31,970 nucleotides of DNA from an uncultured Dorea sp. (GTDB lineage: Bacteria > Bacillota_A > Clostridia > Lachnospirales > Lachnospiraceae): NCBI GenBank assembly GCA_910579015.1, contig CAJTRO010000041.1, positions 1-31,970 on the forward strand, in the 5' to 3' direction. Positions within the stretch are counted from its first letter, which is position 1, and every line of letters starts with the position of its first letter. This document shows, piece by piece, positions 1-8,247 of this stretch. A program made the position numbers and the translations under genes. The notes under the pieces are model-generated. The model worked only from the letters and a program-made list of their open reading frames with translations, ran no database searches and was not told the origin of the DNA.

Positions 1-56
1 GCGGTTCATATACCGCCGGCTCCCCTGTAAATGGTCTGTTATTATAAAGTGTTCCG

Positions 57-866
57 TCACCGCATAAACTTATCGATCACATGCAGCACCCCGCCCTCGT
101 CATTGGACTTGGTCACATAATCCGCCGTCTCAAGCACAGCCGGCTGGGCATTCGCCATTGCAACGCCAAGTCCCGCGGTCTCGATCATAGTCAGATCATT
201 ATCCCCGTCGCCGCAGCAGATCATCTGATCAGCCGTCAGCCCGATCGCGCTTAACAGGCGCAGCAAAGAATGCGCCTTGTCAACACCGGGAGGCATGATC
301 TCCAGAAAGAAAGGATCCGAACAATAGACGGACACATACGAATGAAAATACTCGGACACCTCCGTCTTTACCCGGCGTATAATCTCAGGGGAACCGGTCA
401 CCAGAAGCTTGTTCGATGATTCCGGCACATGGGAGGGGAAGTCGTCCACCGTAATGATCTCCATGTCGTTGATATTAGATTCCAGTTCTGTATACTGATT
501 CGGCTGTATCCCGGATATAAGCGTATCCGGGGTATAAGCCACGATATCAATCTTGGAATACTTTTTCACGATATAGAACAATGGTTCTGCGACATCCTCG
601 GGGAGAAGCTTTTCATAGATAACCTGTCCGCTCTGGCAGTCCGTAATCCGGCCGCCGTTAAAGGATAAGATATAGCTTCCATATTCATCCAGATGCAGCT
701 GCCTGGCAAGAGGGATAACGCCCCTTGTAGGGCGTCCGCTTGCCAGGACAACCTTCTTTCCTTTCTGCTGTATATCGATCAGTGCCTCTAACGTGGCCTT
801 AGGAATCTCCTTATTGGAATTGGTCAAAGTACCGTCCAGGTCCAGAGCCAGAATCTGGTAATCCAT
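57..866 (-). CDS. Cof-type HAD-superfamily phosphatase
   Basis: Predicted Mg2+-dependent cytosolic phosphatase of the Cof/YidA (HAD-IIB) group, which dephosphorylates sugar phosphates and related small metabolites; the substrate here cannot be read from sequence. Motif I is DLDGTLT with D9 and D11 as the nucleophile pair, motif II is the ASGR stretch near residue 43, the conserved lysine is K197 (GVDKAHSL), and motif IV is GDGDND at 219-224. The length of 269 aa is normal for the family. The ATG start is preceded by AAAAGGAG at good spacing. It is the last gene of the minus-strand run after murF, 12 bp apart, so probably co-transcribed. The 56 bases beyond its stop show only a weak 5-bp hairpin (GCGGT/ACCGC at 1-16) without a T-run. 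Confidence 0.9.
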   Translation of the reverse strand: MDYQILALDLDGTLTNSNKEIPKATLEALIDIQQKGKKVVLASGRPTRGVIPLARQLHLDEYGSYILSFNGGRITDCQSGQVIYEKLLPEDVAEPLFYIVKKYSKIDIVAYTPDTLISGIQPNQYTELESNINDMEIITVDDFPSHVPESSNKLLVTGSPEIIRRVKTEVSEYFHSYVSVYCSDPFFLEIMPPGVDKAHSLLRLLSAIGLTADQMICCGDGDNDLTMIETAGLGVAMANAQPAVLETADYVTKSNDEGGVLHVIDKFMR

Positions 867-878
867 AAATTTCTCCTT

Positions 879-2270
879 TTATTGTATACTGTGTAGATCC
901 AGTTCTCTTAACGCATCCACGATCTCTGAAAACTGCATCCCGTGCGAAGCCTTCACCAGCACGTTGTCGCCTTCACGGATGAGTTCTCTGGCAGCCGCAA
1001 GGAAATCAGCCTTCGTCTCGAACCACGCGCTCTGAGTATCGGTTCCCGTGGTTTGCGCCCCGTCCGTCAGATTCCGGGAGAGCGGGCCGATGCCGCACAC
1101 AAGGTCGATCCCCTGCTTTGCCGCATACTCACCGACTTCCCGGTGAAGCTCACAGGTATCCTCTCCCAGTTCACCCATGTCTCCGAGTATGGCCGCCTTA
1201 CGTCCGATCGCCATATTCAGCACATCAATAGATGCCTTCATGGATACCGGATTGGCATTGTAACAGTCATCCAGAATGATCAGTTGGCCGGTCTTGATGA
1301 TATTATTGCGCCCCGGCATCGAAGGAAGTCCTTCAATACCAGATCGGATCTCCTCCGTGGTAAGGCCGAGCTTATAACCTACGGCCGCGCCCGCAAGCGC
1401 GTTGGAAACCATATGGATCCCAGGCAGAGGAACGATACAGTCAAAAGACGTATCGTCCGGAAGATAGATGGTGCACGCGGTTCCCTTAAGTCCAAGCGCC
1501 TCGATGTTGTCTGCACGGAACTGGTTCTCCTCTCCAAGTCCGAAGAAGACAGGAGCCGAACCCTTAATAGGCGCAGTCTGCGACAGCAGATCGTCATCTC
1601 CGTTCAGTATGATGGTCCCGCCGTTCTTCATATCCTGGATCATCTGGATCTTCTCACGGTAGATCCCCTCTCTGGTCTTGAAGAATTCCAGATGGGCCGC
1701 ACCGATGTTGGTGATCACACAGATATCCGGGCTGGCAACGGAAGACAGCCGGCGCATTTCACCGAAATGATTCACGCCCATCTCAAGAACGGCGGCCTGA
1801 TGCTCCTCGTTCAATTCGAAAATAGTGATGGGAAGCCCCCATTCATTATTGAAATTCCCCAGTGTCTTGTGCACGCGGTACTTCTGCGCAATGACGGAAG
1901 CGATCATCTCCTTGGTACTCGTCTTCCCGGCGCTTCCGGTAATGCCTACCACCTTGATATCAAAGGAATCCCGGTAAAGCTTGGCGATGTCAAGCAGCGC
2001 CTGGCCCGTGGATTCCACCAGGATATAGGGAAAATCAGTTTCGCCCAGATCTTCATGGGATACGACGCACACCGCCCCCGCCTTTACTGTGTCGGGGATA
2101 AACTGATGGGCGTTGACCTTCGTGCCGTCGATTGCCACAAAGAGATATCCGGGGCGGACCTTACGGCTGTCGATCACGACGCCTTCAACCTCTTTGTGAA
2201 AATAATCCATGCTGCCATGGTAAGTGCCCTGGCAGGCCGCGGTAATATTTTCCAGTGTAAGGTTTCTCAT
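879..2270 (-). CDS. murF: UDP-N-acetylmuramoyl-tripeptide--D-alanyl-D-alanine ligase
   Basis: Cytosolic Mur ligase that attaches D-Ala-D-Ala to UDP-MurNAc-tripeptide using ATP, the last soluble step of peptidoglycan precursor synthesis. The Mur-ligase ATP-binding loop TGSAGKTST lies at about 111-119, followed by the Mur-ligase signature NNEWGLP at about 141-147. The N-terminal domain has the DSR substrate-binding motif at 34-36. The length of 463 aa matches the family. The start ATG has AAGGAGG about 10 bases upstream. It directly follows ddl (15 bp gap), whose product is its substrate, so the two steps are encoded together. A long open frame on the opposite strand inside this gene is a composition shadow. 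Confidence 0.96.
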   Translation of the reverse strand: MRNLTLENITAACQGTYHGSMDYFHKEVEGVVIDSRKVRPGYLFVAIDGTKVNAHQFIPDTVKAGAVCVVSHEDLGETDFPYILVESTGQALLDIAKLYRDSFDIKVVGITGSAGKTSTKEMIASVIAQKYRVHKTLGNFNNEWGLPITIFELNEEHQAAVLEMGVNHFGEMRRLSSVASPDICVITNIGAAHLEFFKTREGIYREKIQMIQDMKNGGTIILNGDDDLLSQTAPIKGSAPVFFGLGEENQFRADNIEALGLKGTACTIYLPDDTSFDCIVPLPGIHMVSNALAGAAVGYKLGLTTEEIRSGIEGLPSMPGRNNIIKTGQLIILDDCYNANPVSMKASIDVLNMAIGRKAAILGDMGELGEDTCELHREVGEYAAKQGIDLVCGIGPLSRNLTDGAQTTGTDTQSAWFETKADFLAAARELIREGDNVLVKASHGMQFSEIVDALRELDLHSIQ

Positions 2271-2285
2271 GTAATCAGCGCCTCC

Positions 2286-3392
2286 TTAAGCCTTAGTATG
2301 TAAAGAATCCGTCAATGAGAGGCATTCGGGATATCTGACGCGGAAAGATTCTTCAATGATCCGTTCACATAAGGCGTCATATTCCAGTCCCGCTGTCCGT
2401 GCGGCCTTTGGCAAGAGGCTTGCCGGCGTCATCCCGGGCAATGCGTTTACTTCCAGACAGTAGAAGCTTCCATCTTCATCATCTACGATAAAATCAGCTC
2501 TTGAATAGACATCGAGACGAAGCGCTTCGAAAGCCTTCTCGCCCATGCGCTGGATCGCTTCCTGCGTCTTTGCGTCAAGAGACCGGGGCGGGCAGATCTC
2601 CTGAGCGCCGCCGTCCTGATATTTGTTCTCGTAATTAAAGAAACCCTCCCTGGGGATAATCTCAACCAGCGGAAGCGCCTTGCCGGCAATGATACCACAG
2701 GCAAATTCACATCCCTTTATGTAGGGTTCGATCACGACCTCTTCTTCGCCTCCGATATCGAAGGACTGGTGGATCGCGTCTGTATATTCCGCCTCCGTAT
2801 GTACGATATATACGCCGATGCTGGAACCTCCGGAGCACGGCTTGATCACCAGCGGAAGATAATAGCCAAGCTCGGCAAGAGGAGTATCCTTGGTCTTGCG
2901 CGTAAGAGAGGTCCCTCTGGGGGTGGAGACGCCGGACATCTTAAATATCTGCTTTGCCACGAGCTTATTCATAGATACGGCGCAGCCAAGCGAACCCGGA
3001 CCGGTATAGCGGATGCCGAGAACGTCGAAAGCGGCCTGTAACTTGCCGTCCTCGCCGATCGAACCGTGCAGTCCCATGAATGTGATGTCGGCCATCCGGC
3101 ACAGCTCGATGACATTAGGGCCGAGCAGAGAGGCGGATTCTCCCGGACGCGATCTGCGAAGCGCCTCAAGGTCCGGCGCGGTGGTCTTGATGCCCTCGGC
3201 AATCCCAAGTCCGCCGTCCGGCAGATCGAAGACTTCCTCTAACTTATCCGGATCGCAGGGATATCCGAAAAACACATCCATCAGAAAAGCCTGATGTCCC
3301 TTTTCTCTCAGTGTCTTGCAGATTCCGGCGCCCGAGGTCAGCGATACGTCGCGTTCCGGGCTTAAACCGCCGGCTAATACAATTATTTTCAT
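2286..3392 (-). CDS. ddl: D-alanine--D-alanine ligase
   Basis: ATP-grasp ligase that joins two D-alanines to make the dipeptide used by MurF. Visible motifs are the N-terminal loop with SPERDVSLTSG (11-21), HGSIGEDG at 109-116, the ATP-grasp glycine-rich loop KPCSGGSSIG at 184-193, YENKY at 254-258 and the Mg-binding EVNALPGMT at 314-322. The YExKY stretch resembles ordinary Ddl rather than the VanA-type D-lactate ligases, so a D-Ala-D-Ala product is expected; this is inference. At 368 aa it is longer than E. coli DdlB and closer to DdlA-like enzymes. AAGGAG stands before the ATG. The gene lies between the nicotinate phosphoribosyltransferase gene and murF in one orientation. Confidence 0.94.
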   Translation of the reverse strand: MKIIVLAGGLSPERDVSLTSGAGICKTLREKGHQAFLMDVFFGYPCDPDKLEEVFDLPDGGLGIAEGIKTTAPDLEALRRSRPGESASLLGPNVIELCRMADITFMGLHGSIGEDGKLQAAFDVLGIRYTGPGSLGCAVSMNKLVAKQIFKMSGVSTPRGTSLTRKTKDTPLAELGYYLPLVIKPCSGGSSIGVYIVHTEAEYTDAIHQSFDIGGEEEVVIEPYIKGCEFACGIIAGKALPLVEIIPREGFFNYENKYQDGGAQEICPPRSLDAKTQEAIQRMGEKAFEALRLDVYSRADFIVDDEDGSFYCLEVNALPGMTPASLLPKAARTAGLEYDALCERIIEESFRVRYPECLSLTDSLHTKA

Positions 3393-3440
3393 ATATAATC
3401 TCCTTCTTTACTTTCTCAGGGAATCCTTCCCGTGAACATT

Positions 3441-3546
3441 ATTAAGGCTGACAGCTCATCTGATTGGGCAGAGCTGACTTCACCTCATACAGCATTAAGG
3501 CTGACAGCTCATCTGATTCAGCAGAGCTGACTTCACCTCATACAGC
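3441..3546. repeat. 53-bp tandem duplication at the 3' end of the nicotinate phosphoribosyltransferase gene
   Basis: Two adjacent 53-bp copies, 3441-3493 and 3494-3546, differ only at a trinucleotide in the middle (GGG in the first copy, CAG in the second). The second copy covers the last codons and stop of the minus-strand gene ending at 3495. The first copy lies just beyond the stop and repeats the same C-terminal codons plus stop, with one proline for leucine difference if translated. This looks like a replication-slippage duplication that left the protein intact. Confidence 0.95.
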
Positions 3547-4949
3547 TTAGGCGACAGGTCGACATATACCCTGTGCGGATAGAACAGACGCTTGGTCTCC
3601 TCCCACAGCGTTTCCTTCTCATGACGGCAGTATTCTGCAATCTCCTTGACGGAAGGCGAGTGGTAGATGCATTCTCCGTTCCTGAACACAGGAACAAGGA
3701 TCTCGCGCATCGTATAGGAACCGCCGGGAAGCTTCGTCTTCTTCCATGTCTCGATGGGATCGAACAGAAGCATATCCTCACTGGTATCAAAGGTCTCCCC
3801 TGCGAAGCAGATGAGATCTGCCTTGATTTTCCCTGTTGCTTTATCATAGATCCTGTAGATCGTTTTGTTACCGGGATTCGTGATTTTCTCCGTATTTTCG
3901 GAAATCTTGATCTTAGGCACGAATTCTCCCGCGTCGTTCTGGATCGCGGCAAGCTTGTACACCCCGCCGAAAGAAGGGTTGTCCTTGGAGGTGATCAGGT
4001 TCGTGCCCACACCCCACGAATTAATGGCCGCCCCCTGCATCTTAAGATCGTGGAGCAGATACTCGTCCAGATCGTTGGAGGCACAGATGAAAGCGTCTTC
4101 AAACCCGGCGGCGTCCAGCATCTTACGGGCCTCCTTGGACAGATAGGCAAGGTCGCCGCTGTCCAGACGGATCCCGTACTTCTTAAAAGGCTTTCCGGCC
4201 GCGCGGAACTCCTCAAACACACGGATCGCATTGGGAACGCCCGATTTCAGCGTATCATAGGTATCGACTAACAGCGTGCAGTTGTCAGGATACATCTCGG
4301 CATATGTCTTGAATGCCTCATATTCGTCAGAAAAACTCATGATCCAGCTGTGTGCATGGGTTCCCATGACAGGCACGTCAAAGAGCTCGCCGGCCAGTAC
4401 GTTGGACGTACCGACACATCCCCCGATGATCGCGGCGCGGGCGCCGTACAGCCCGGCGTCCGGGCCCTGGGCGCGTCTTAAGCCGAATTCCATGATCCCG
4501 TCGCCTGCGGCGGCAAACACCACGCGGGAAGCCTTGGTGGCGATCAGGGACTGATGGTTGATGATATTCAGGATAGCCGTCTCCACAAGCTGCGCTTCCA
4601 TAATAGGAGCAACTACCTTCAATAACGGCTCTTTGGGAAATACGACGGTCCCCTCGGGGATCGCATAGATATCTCCGCTGAAATGAAAACCGCTCAAATA
4701 CTGTAGGAAATCCTCGCTGAATATTCCAAGGCCCCGCAGATAGTCTACATTCTCATAAGTAAAATTCAGATTCTTGATATAGTCAATGACCTGTTCCAAA
4801 CCGGCACAGACCGAATACCCGTTGTTGCACGGGTTCTGACGGAAGAAAACGTCAAAGATAACTTTTTCATGCTGTCCTTTCGCATAATAGCCCTGCATCA
4901 TCGTCAGTTCATACAGGTCTGTCAGCAAAGTAAGATCCTGCTTGTTCAT
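3495..4949 (-). CDS. pncB: Nicotinate phosphoribosyltransferase
   Basis: Makes nicotinate mononucleotide from nicotinate and PRPP in the Preiss-Handler NAD salvage pathway, in the cytosol. The 484-aa sequence opens with the family hallmark LLTDLYELTMMQGYY. It also has the EFGLRRAQGPDAG region around 154-166, and the central THAHSWIMS and LLVDTYDTL stretches with a later RLDSGDL, all typical of the Gram-positive enzyme. The ATG start has AAAGGAGC about 12 bases upstream and a sigma-A-like promoter further upstream (4985-5013). Its last codons are repeated in a tandem duplication downstream of the stop. No terminator separates it clearly from ddl, so readthrough into ddl-murF is possible. Confidence 0.95.
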   Translation of the reverse strand: MNKQDLTLLTDLYELTMMQGYYAKGQHEKVIFDVFFRQNPCNNGYSVCAGLEQVIDYIKNLNFTYENVDYLRGLGIFSEDFLQYLSGFHFSGDIYAIPEGTVVFPKEPLLKVVAPIMEAQLVETAILNIINHQSLIATKASRVVFAAAGDGIMEFGLRRAQGPDAGLYGARAAIIGGCVGTSNVLAGELFDVPVMGTHAHSWIMSFSDEYEAFKTYAEMYPDNCTLLVDTYDTLKSGVPNAIRVFEEFRAAGKPFKKYGIRLDSGDLAYLSKEARKMLDAAGFEDAFICASNDLDEYLLHDLKMQGAAINSWGVGTNLITSKDNPSFGGVYKLAAIQNDAGEFVPKIKISENTEKITNPGNKTIYRIYDKATGKIKADLICFAGETFDTSEDMLLFDPIETWKKTKLPGGSYTMREILVPVFRNGECIYHSPSVKEIAEYCRHEKETLWEETKRLFYPHRVYVDLSPKLYEVKSALLNQMSCQP

Positions 4950-4984
4950 GGTTTTCTTTAGCTCCTTTGATTGTAATCTGTCTT

Positions 4985-5013
4985 ATTATATCACTTGTAT
5001 AGGGAAAAGTAAA
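4985..5013 (-). promoter_or_regulatory. Sigma-A-like promoter for the nicotinate phosphoribosyltransferase gene
   Basis: On the minus strand a -35-like TTTACT (5008-5013) is followed after 17 bases by a perfect -10 TATAAT (4985-4990), about 36 bases before the start codon. The -35 matches the consensus at four of six positions. Confidence 0.5.
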
Positions 5014-5061
5014 AGAAAAACGTAATTTGAATAAAATTAAAGAAGTTCAGTTACACAGCCA

Positions 5062-5109
5062 GAGGGACTGCCCCGTCCGCCGAAGGCGGTATTAAACGGG
5101 CAGTCCCTC
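5062..5109 (-). terminator. Long nested hairpin downstream of the DUF969/DUF979 pair
   Basis: Arms GAGGGACTGCCC (5062-5073) and GGGCAGTCCCTC (5098-5109) pair almost perfectly, with one extra base on the left arm side. They enclose a second small hairpin CCGCC-GAA-GGCGG at 5077-5089. It sits between the DUF979 stop and the next promoter, where a terminator is expected. Neither strand has a strong T-run after the stem, so termination is inferred from position and stem strength only. Confidence 0.45.
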
Positions 5110-5125
5110 ATACTGAGTAAAGCTG

Positions 5126-6070
5126 TTAATGGAAAATGATCATATAGATGATCTGGAAGGTTATCATGATCAATGCGATCACAAACTGATTGCGGATAAC
5201 CGTAAACCGCTTCTTCATATCAAGAAGGGCCACCGGCACCATATTGAAGTTAGCCGCCATCGGCGTAAGCAGCGTACCGCAGTAACCGCAGGTAAGCGCA
5301 AGCATACCGATCAGCACCGGATCGGCGCCGTAGGACAGTACGAAGGGGGCTCCGATACCCACTGTCATTACTGTGATCGCCGCGAAGGCATTTCCCATAA
5401 TGATCGTAAATAACATCATGCCAAGCGCGTATATGATGATCCCGACCGTTATATTTCCCTTCGGGATCACTCCGCTTACAAGCTTGGCGATCGTCTCGCC
5501 CACGCCTGCCGCCGTAAATACGGAACCGAGACATGCAAGGAGCATGGACAGCATACTGAGCGGTCCCACGGTGGATATCATGCGCTCTGCGTCGTTGATG
5601 ATGACCGCCGGCTTATTGGACGGAAGGAGCACCATCAGAAGGATTGCCGATGAAAGAACACCGAAACCGACGCCGACAAGGGCTCCAAGATCGGTAAATA
5701 CGGCAAACACAAGGGCGCCTGCTCCGATCACAAATGCAGGAATGAACACCTTCATGCCTATTTTTTCGAAATTAGCCTTCGTCTCCTCGACGGTCATTTT
5801 CTGTACATTACCCATCTTGACCTTCTTAAGGACTGCGGGGATACACATGATGATAATGAGCAGTCCGACCACCGTTGCGGGAATCCATCTTCCAAAAGAG
5901 ATGATAACACCAAGTATGGTCCAGAAGACGGCCGTCCCGATGCGGGAAGGATTCTCTGGATCTCTTAAGTTCTTGATTCCGGTATAAATGGTAACAAATC
6001 CTGTAAGCATATATATGATCTCAAGTAATTTGCTTCCTAAAGTAACCTCTGCGTCTGTAAAAAATGCCAT
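5126..6070 (-). CDS. DUF979 family membrane protein, predicted 5-oxoproline transporter subunit
   Basis: Integral membrane protein of 314 aa with many hydrophobic segments and glycine-rich helix breaks, matching the DUF979 family. DUF969 and DUF979 proteins occur as adjacent pairs and have been assigned from genome context as subunits of a 5-oxoproline (pyroglutamate) transporter; this is a family-level prediction, not shown here. The N-terminus begins with MAFFTDAEVTLGSKLLEIIY. The C-terminal half has TCGYCGTLLTPMAANFNMVP, a motif-like stretch seen in ion-coupled permeases. It starts 12 bp after the DUF969 gene stop with AGGAGG before its ATG, so the two are translated from one message. No 5-oxoprolinase (pxpABC) genes are adjacent. 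Confidence 0.85.
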   Translation of the reverse strand: MAFFTDAEVTLGSKLLEIIYMLTGFVTIYTGIKNLRDPENPSRIGTAVFWTILGVIISFGRWIPATVVGLLIIIMCIPAVLKKVKMGNVQKMTVEETKANFEKIGMKVFIPAFVIGAGALVFAVFTDLGALVGVGFGVLSSAILLMVLLPSNKPAVIINDAERMISTVGPLSMLSMLLACLGSVFTAAGVGETIAKLVSGVIPKGNITVGIIIYALGMMLFTIIMGNAFAAITVMTVGIGAPFVLSYGADPVLIGMLALTCGYCGTLLTPMAANFNMVPVALLDMKKRFTVIRNQFVIALIMITFQIIYMIIFH

Positions 6071-6082
6071 ATGTATTCCCTC

Positions 6083-6766
6083 CTACTTATTTTTCGGACC
6101 GTAGTATTTCCTGGTCAGGCGTCTGTCTCTGATATTATAGTATAAAATTGCCACAACGATCGCAACGATCGACACAGGGATCTCCGCCATCGCAAGCTCC
6201 ACAAGTTCAACCTCATATCCCAGACCGGCCAGTGTTCCCTGTACAAGGAGAGCGCCGCTTCCGCCAACGAACAATACCTGGAAGAAGAAGTTTCCTACAT
6301 TCTCCGCACTGGAAGCCATACCTTTGATCTGCTCTTCATGTTCTTCGTTAAGCTCGCCGTATTTGTTCTTAACGGCCGCGGTTGACATAGGCATGATCAG
6401 CGGTCTTACGAAACCGGCAACTCCGCCGAAGCTGATGTTAAATGCGGCAAACACGGCTCTCATGATCGCGTATGCAGAAACAATGGCGCCTGCGGAGGCA
6501 TTCTTGATCTTTCCGATCAGAGCGGCGGCGGCTTCTTTAAGCCCGCTGCGCTCCAGGGTGCCTGTAACGATTAAAACGGTGATAAAAATAGTGATGTTTC
6601 TGTTGGATACAAAGCTGGATCCCAGTGTGTCCAGAAGCCCTTTAATGCCAAGTCCGCCCGCCAGTCCGGTTACGATCACGGCAGCGATAACGGTAAGGAT
6701 GTTATCAAGCTTCAGCGCAAAACCTAAAATAACAACTACGATGCCTATTAATGGTAAATATTCCAT
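6083..6766 (-). CDS. DUF969 family membrane protein, predicted 5-oxoproline transporter subunit
   Basis: Integral membrane protein of 227 aa, the DUF969 partner of the DUF979 gene that follows it. It has a hydrophobic N-terminus (EYLPLIGIVVVILGFALKL), repeated membrane segments and a conserved middle region with FNISFGGVAGFVRPLIMP around 113-130. The C-terminus is a short basic cytosolic tail. AAGGAGGG precedes the ATG, and a perfect-consensus sigma-A promoter lies just upstream (6800-6829), leaving a leader of only about 25 bases with no room for a riboswitch. Role as a 5-oxoproline carrier is family-based inference. Confidence 0.85.
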   Translation of the reverse strand: MEYLPLIGIVVVILGFALKLDNILTVIAAVIVTGLAGGLGIKGLLDTLGSSFVSNRNITIFITVLIVTGTLERSGLKEAAAALIGKIKNASAGAIVSAYAIMRAVFAAFNISFGGVAGFVRPLIMPMSTAAVKNKYGELNEEHEEQIKGMASSAENVGNFFFQVLFVGGSGALLVQGTLAGLGYEVELVELAMAEIPVSIVAIVVAILYYNIRDRRLTRKYYGPKNK

Positions 6767-6799
6767 CTCTCATTCCCTCCTTAAAATATATGTTAATAC

Positions 6800-6829
6800 A
6801 TTATAATAATATAATTATAAGACTGTCAA
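6800..6829 (-). promoter_or_regulatory. Consensus sigma-A promoter for the DUF969/DUF979 operon
   Basis: On the minus strand TTGACA (6824-6829) and TATAAT (6800-6805) both match the vegetative consensus at six of six positions, with an 18-base spacer. Transcription would start about 25 bases before the DUF969 start codon. It is the best-matching promoter in the window. Confidence 0.8.
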
Positions 6830-6847
6830 TGATATATTATATGTATC

Positions 6848-7405
6848 TTATGAATACAATGGCACGCCGGGGATGATACGCTCTGGCTCGCTGTAACTCC
6901 AATCGTTTAATTCGACGCGGATCCTCTCGGTTATGATCGGTGTAAGAGGCGGATTGTTCTTTCCCGGAGTCTCATCCGTTGGACGATATCCCAGCTCCTC
7001 CACAACCTCCTGTCCCTCGATCACCTTTCCGAACGCCGCGTATTTTCCGTTCAATCGTTCGGCCGGACGGTGCACGATAAACCACTGGGTGGCGGCGCTG
7101 TCAAAATGCGAGCCCCGCGCCATTGAGATCACGCCCGTCTCGTGCTTTAAGGGATTCTCGAAGCCGTTTTCGGAGAATTCGCCTTTGATAGAGAATTCGT
7201 CGTTTTCCTGATGGCAGTCTCCGGTAAAGGAGCCTCCCTGTAGAACAAATTCCTTTACGATACGGTGGATCGTCAGGCCGTCATAACGGCCGCTGTTTGC
7301 AAGCTGTATAAAATTGTTGACCGTATTAGGTGCAATCTCGGGATATAATTCCACGAGGATTGTACGGCCGTCATCAAGGTTGATCGCTGCAATCGGGTTT
7401 TTCAT
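6848..7405 (-). CDS. Cyclophilin-type peptidyl-prolyl cis-trans isomerase
   Basis: Catalyses cis-trans isomerisation of proline peptide bonds. Cyclophilin landmarks are visible in order: TIHRIVKEFVLQGG at about 45-58, a MARGSHFDSAATQWFIVH block at about 95-112 (the family's core barrel including the Q-F-F/I region) and the LNGKYAAFGKVIEGQEVVE block at about 117-135. The 185-aa length fits a compact bacterial cyclophilin. No signal peptide is present, so it is expected to be cytosolic. CAGGAGG precedes the ATG. It lies 41 bp after the plsC-type gene in the same orientation. Confidence 0.93.
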   Translation of the reverse strand: MKNPIAAINLDDGRTILVELYPEIAPNTVNNFIQLANSGRYDGLTIHRIVKEFVLQGGSFTGDCHQENDEFSIKGEFSENGFENPLKHETGVISMARGSHFDSAATQWFIVHRPAERLNGKYAAFGKVIEGQEVVEELGYRPTDETPGKNNPPLTPIITERIRVELNDWSYSEPERIIPGVPLYS

Positions 7406-7419
7406 GTGATTTCCTCCTG

Positions 7420-7452
7420 TTTTTTGATTTTATACTTTTTTTGATTTTACAC
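7420..7452. repeat. Near-tandem 16/17-bp duplication over the plsC stop region
   Basis: TTTTTTGATTTTATAC (7420-7435) is followed at once by TTTTTTTGATTTTACAC (7436-7452). The second unit contains the last codons and stop of the minus-strand acyltransferase gene. It is AT-rich and could have arisen by slippage. Confidence 0.7.
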
Positions 7453-8181
7453 TAATGCCTGGTTTCGTTCGATCGTCTCCTGGATGATATTCTGGCAGTG
7501 AGCGGCAATACGCTTCTTGGCCTCCTTATCCATCTCTTTGGGATAGATCGGCCTGCCGTACTCGATCACCACATGCGTCTTCTCAATCCTTGGGATATGG
7601 TATTCGAACATGGTATGCGTATTATTCAGGCTGACAGGAACGATGGCGCAGCCGGCTTTCTCCGCAATCTTGAAGGAACCGCTGTGGAAGGGAAGCATAC
7701 TAAGCTCTTCCCCGTCGTTGCGGGTTCCCTCCGGAAAGATACAGATGGAAATCCCGTTCTTCACATGGTCGATCGCTTCCAGGATCCCCTTAAGTCCCTC
7801 TTTGGGGTTATCGCGGTCCAGGAAAATGCAGTACAGACGACGCATCCAGTCACGCAGCACGGGATAGCGCAGCATCTCCTTTTTGGCCACATAGCCTGTC
7901 AGCCGCTTACAGCGGGAATAGGTAAGCAGGATGTCAAAATAACTCCGGTGATTTGCGATAAACAGCACCGGCTCGTCGGGTATATTCTCCTCCCCGATCA
8001 CCGTTACAGACACGCCGGTGATCTTAAGGATACCCTTGAATGCCCACTGGACAATCCTGAGGCACTGATAATCGCTTGCCTCTCTGTTGAACTTACTGTA
8101 GATCCATTCTATTGCTAAAACTGGAAGTCCGAATAGTAAAAATGAAAACAAAAACAGGACCAGCAGAATAAACCGAATCAT
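7447..8181 (-). CDS. plsC: 1-acyl-sn-glycerol-3-phosphate acyltransferase
   Basis: Membrane-associated acyltransferase that converts lysophosphatidic acid to phosphatidic acid in phospholipid synthesis. It has an N-terminal hydrophobic segment (about 1-25) and the catalytic NHRSYFD motif (HX4D) near residue 77. The substrate-binding FPEGTR motif is at about residue 150, and a later VPVSLNN block is also visible. Length 244 aa is normal. The ATG has CGGAGG upstream. It follows malQ by 66 bp on the same strand; the two have no pathway link. Other lysophospholipid acyltransferases of the family cannot be excluded. Confidence 0.9.
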   Translation of the reverse strand: MIRFILLVLFLFSFLLFGLPVLAIEWIYSKFNREASDYQCLRIVQWAFKGILKITGVSVTVIGEENIPDEPVLFIANHRSYFDILLTYSRCKRLTGYVAKKEMLRYPVLRDWMRRLYCIFLDRDNPKEGLKGILEAIDHVKNGISICIFPEGTRNDGEELSMLPFHSGSFKIAEKAGCAIVPVSLNNTHTMFEYHIPRIEKTHVVIEYGRPIYPKEMDKEAKKRIAAHCQNIIQETIERNQALV

Positions 8182-8247
8182 CTCAGAATTCCTCCGTTCT
8201 ATTGTTTTACCTCATGATGTCTTGATCTTGAATCAATTTCCTGCGAT

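Noticed and set aside
942..2303. Plus-strand open frame of 453 codons opposite murF
   Set aside because: It is antisense to a clearly recognised murF, has no family similarity and no ribosome binding site; a by-product of codon bias.
3573..4271. Plus-strand open frame opposite the nicotinate phosphoribosyltransferase gene
   Set aside because: Antisense shadow of a well supported gene.
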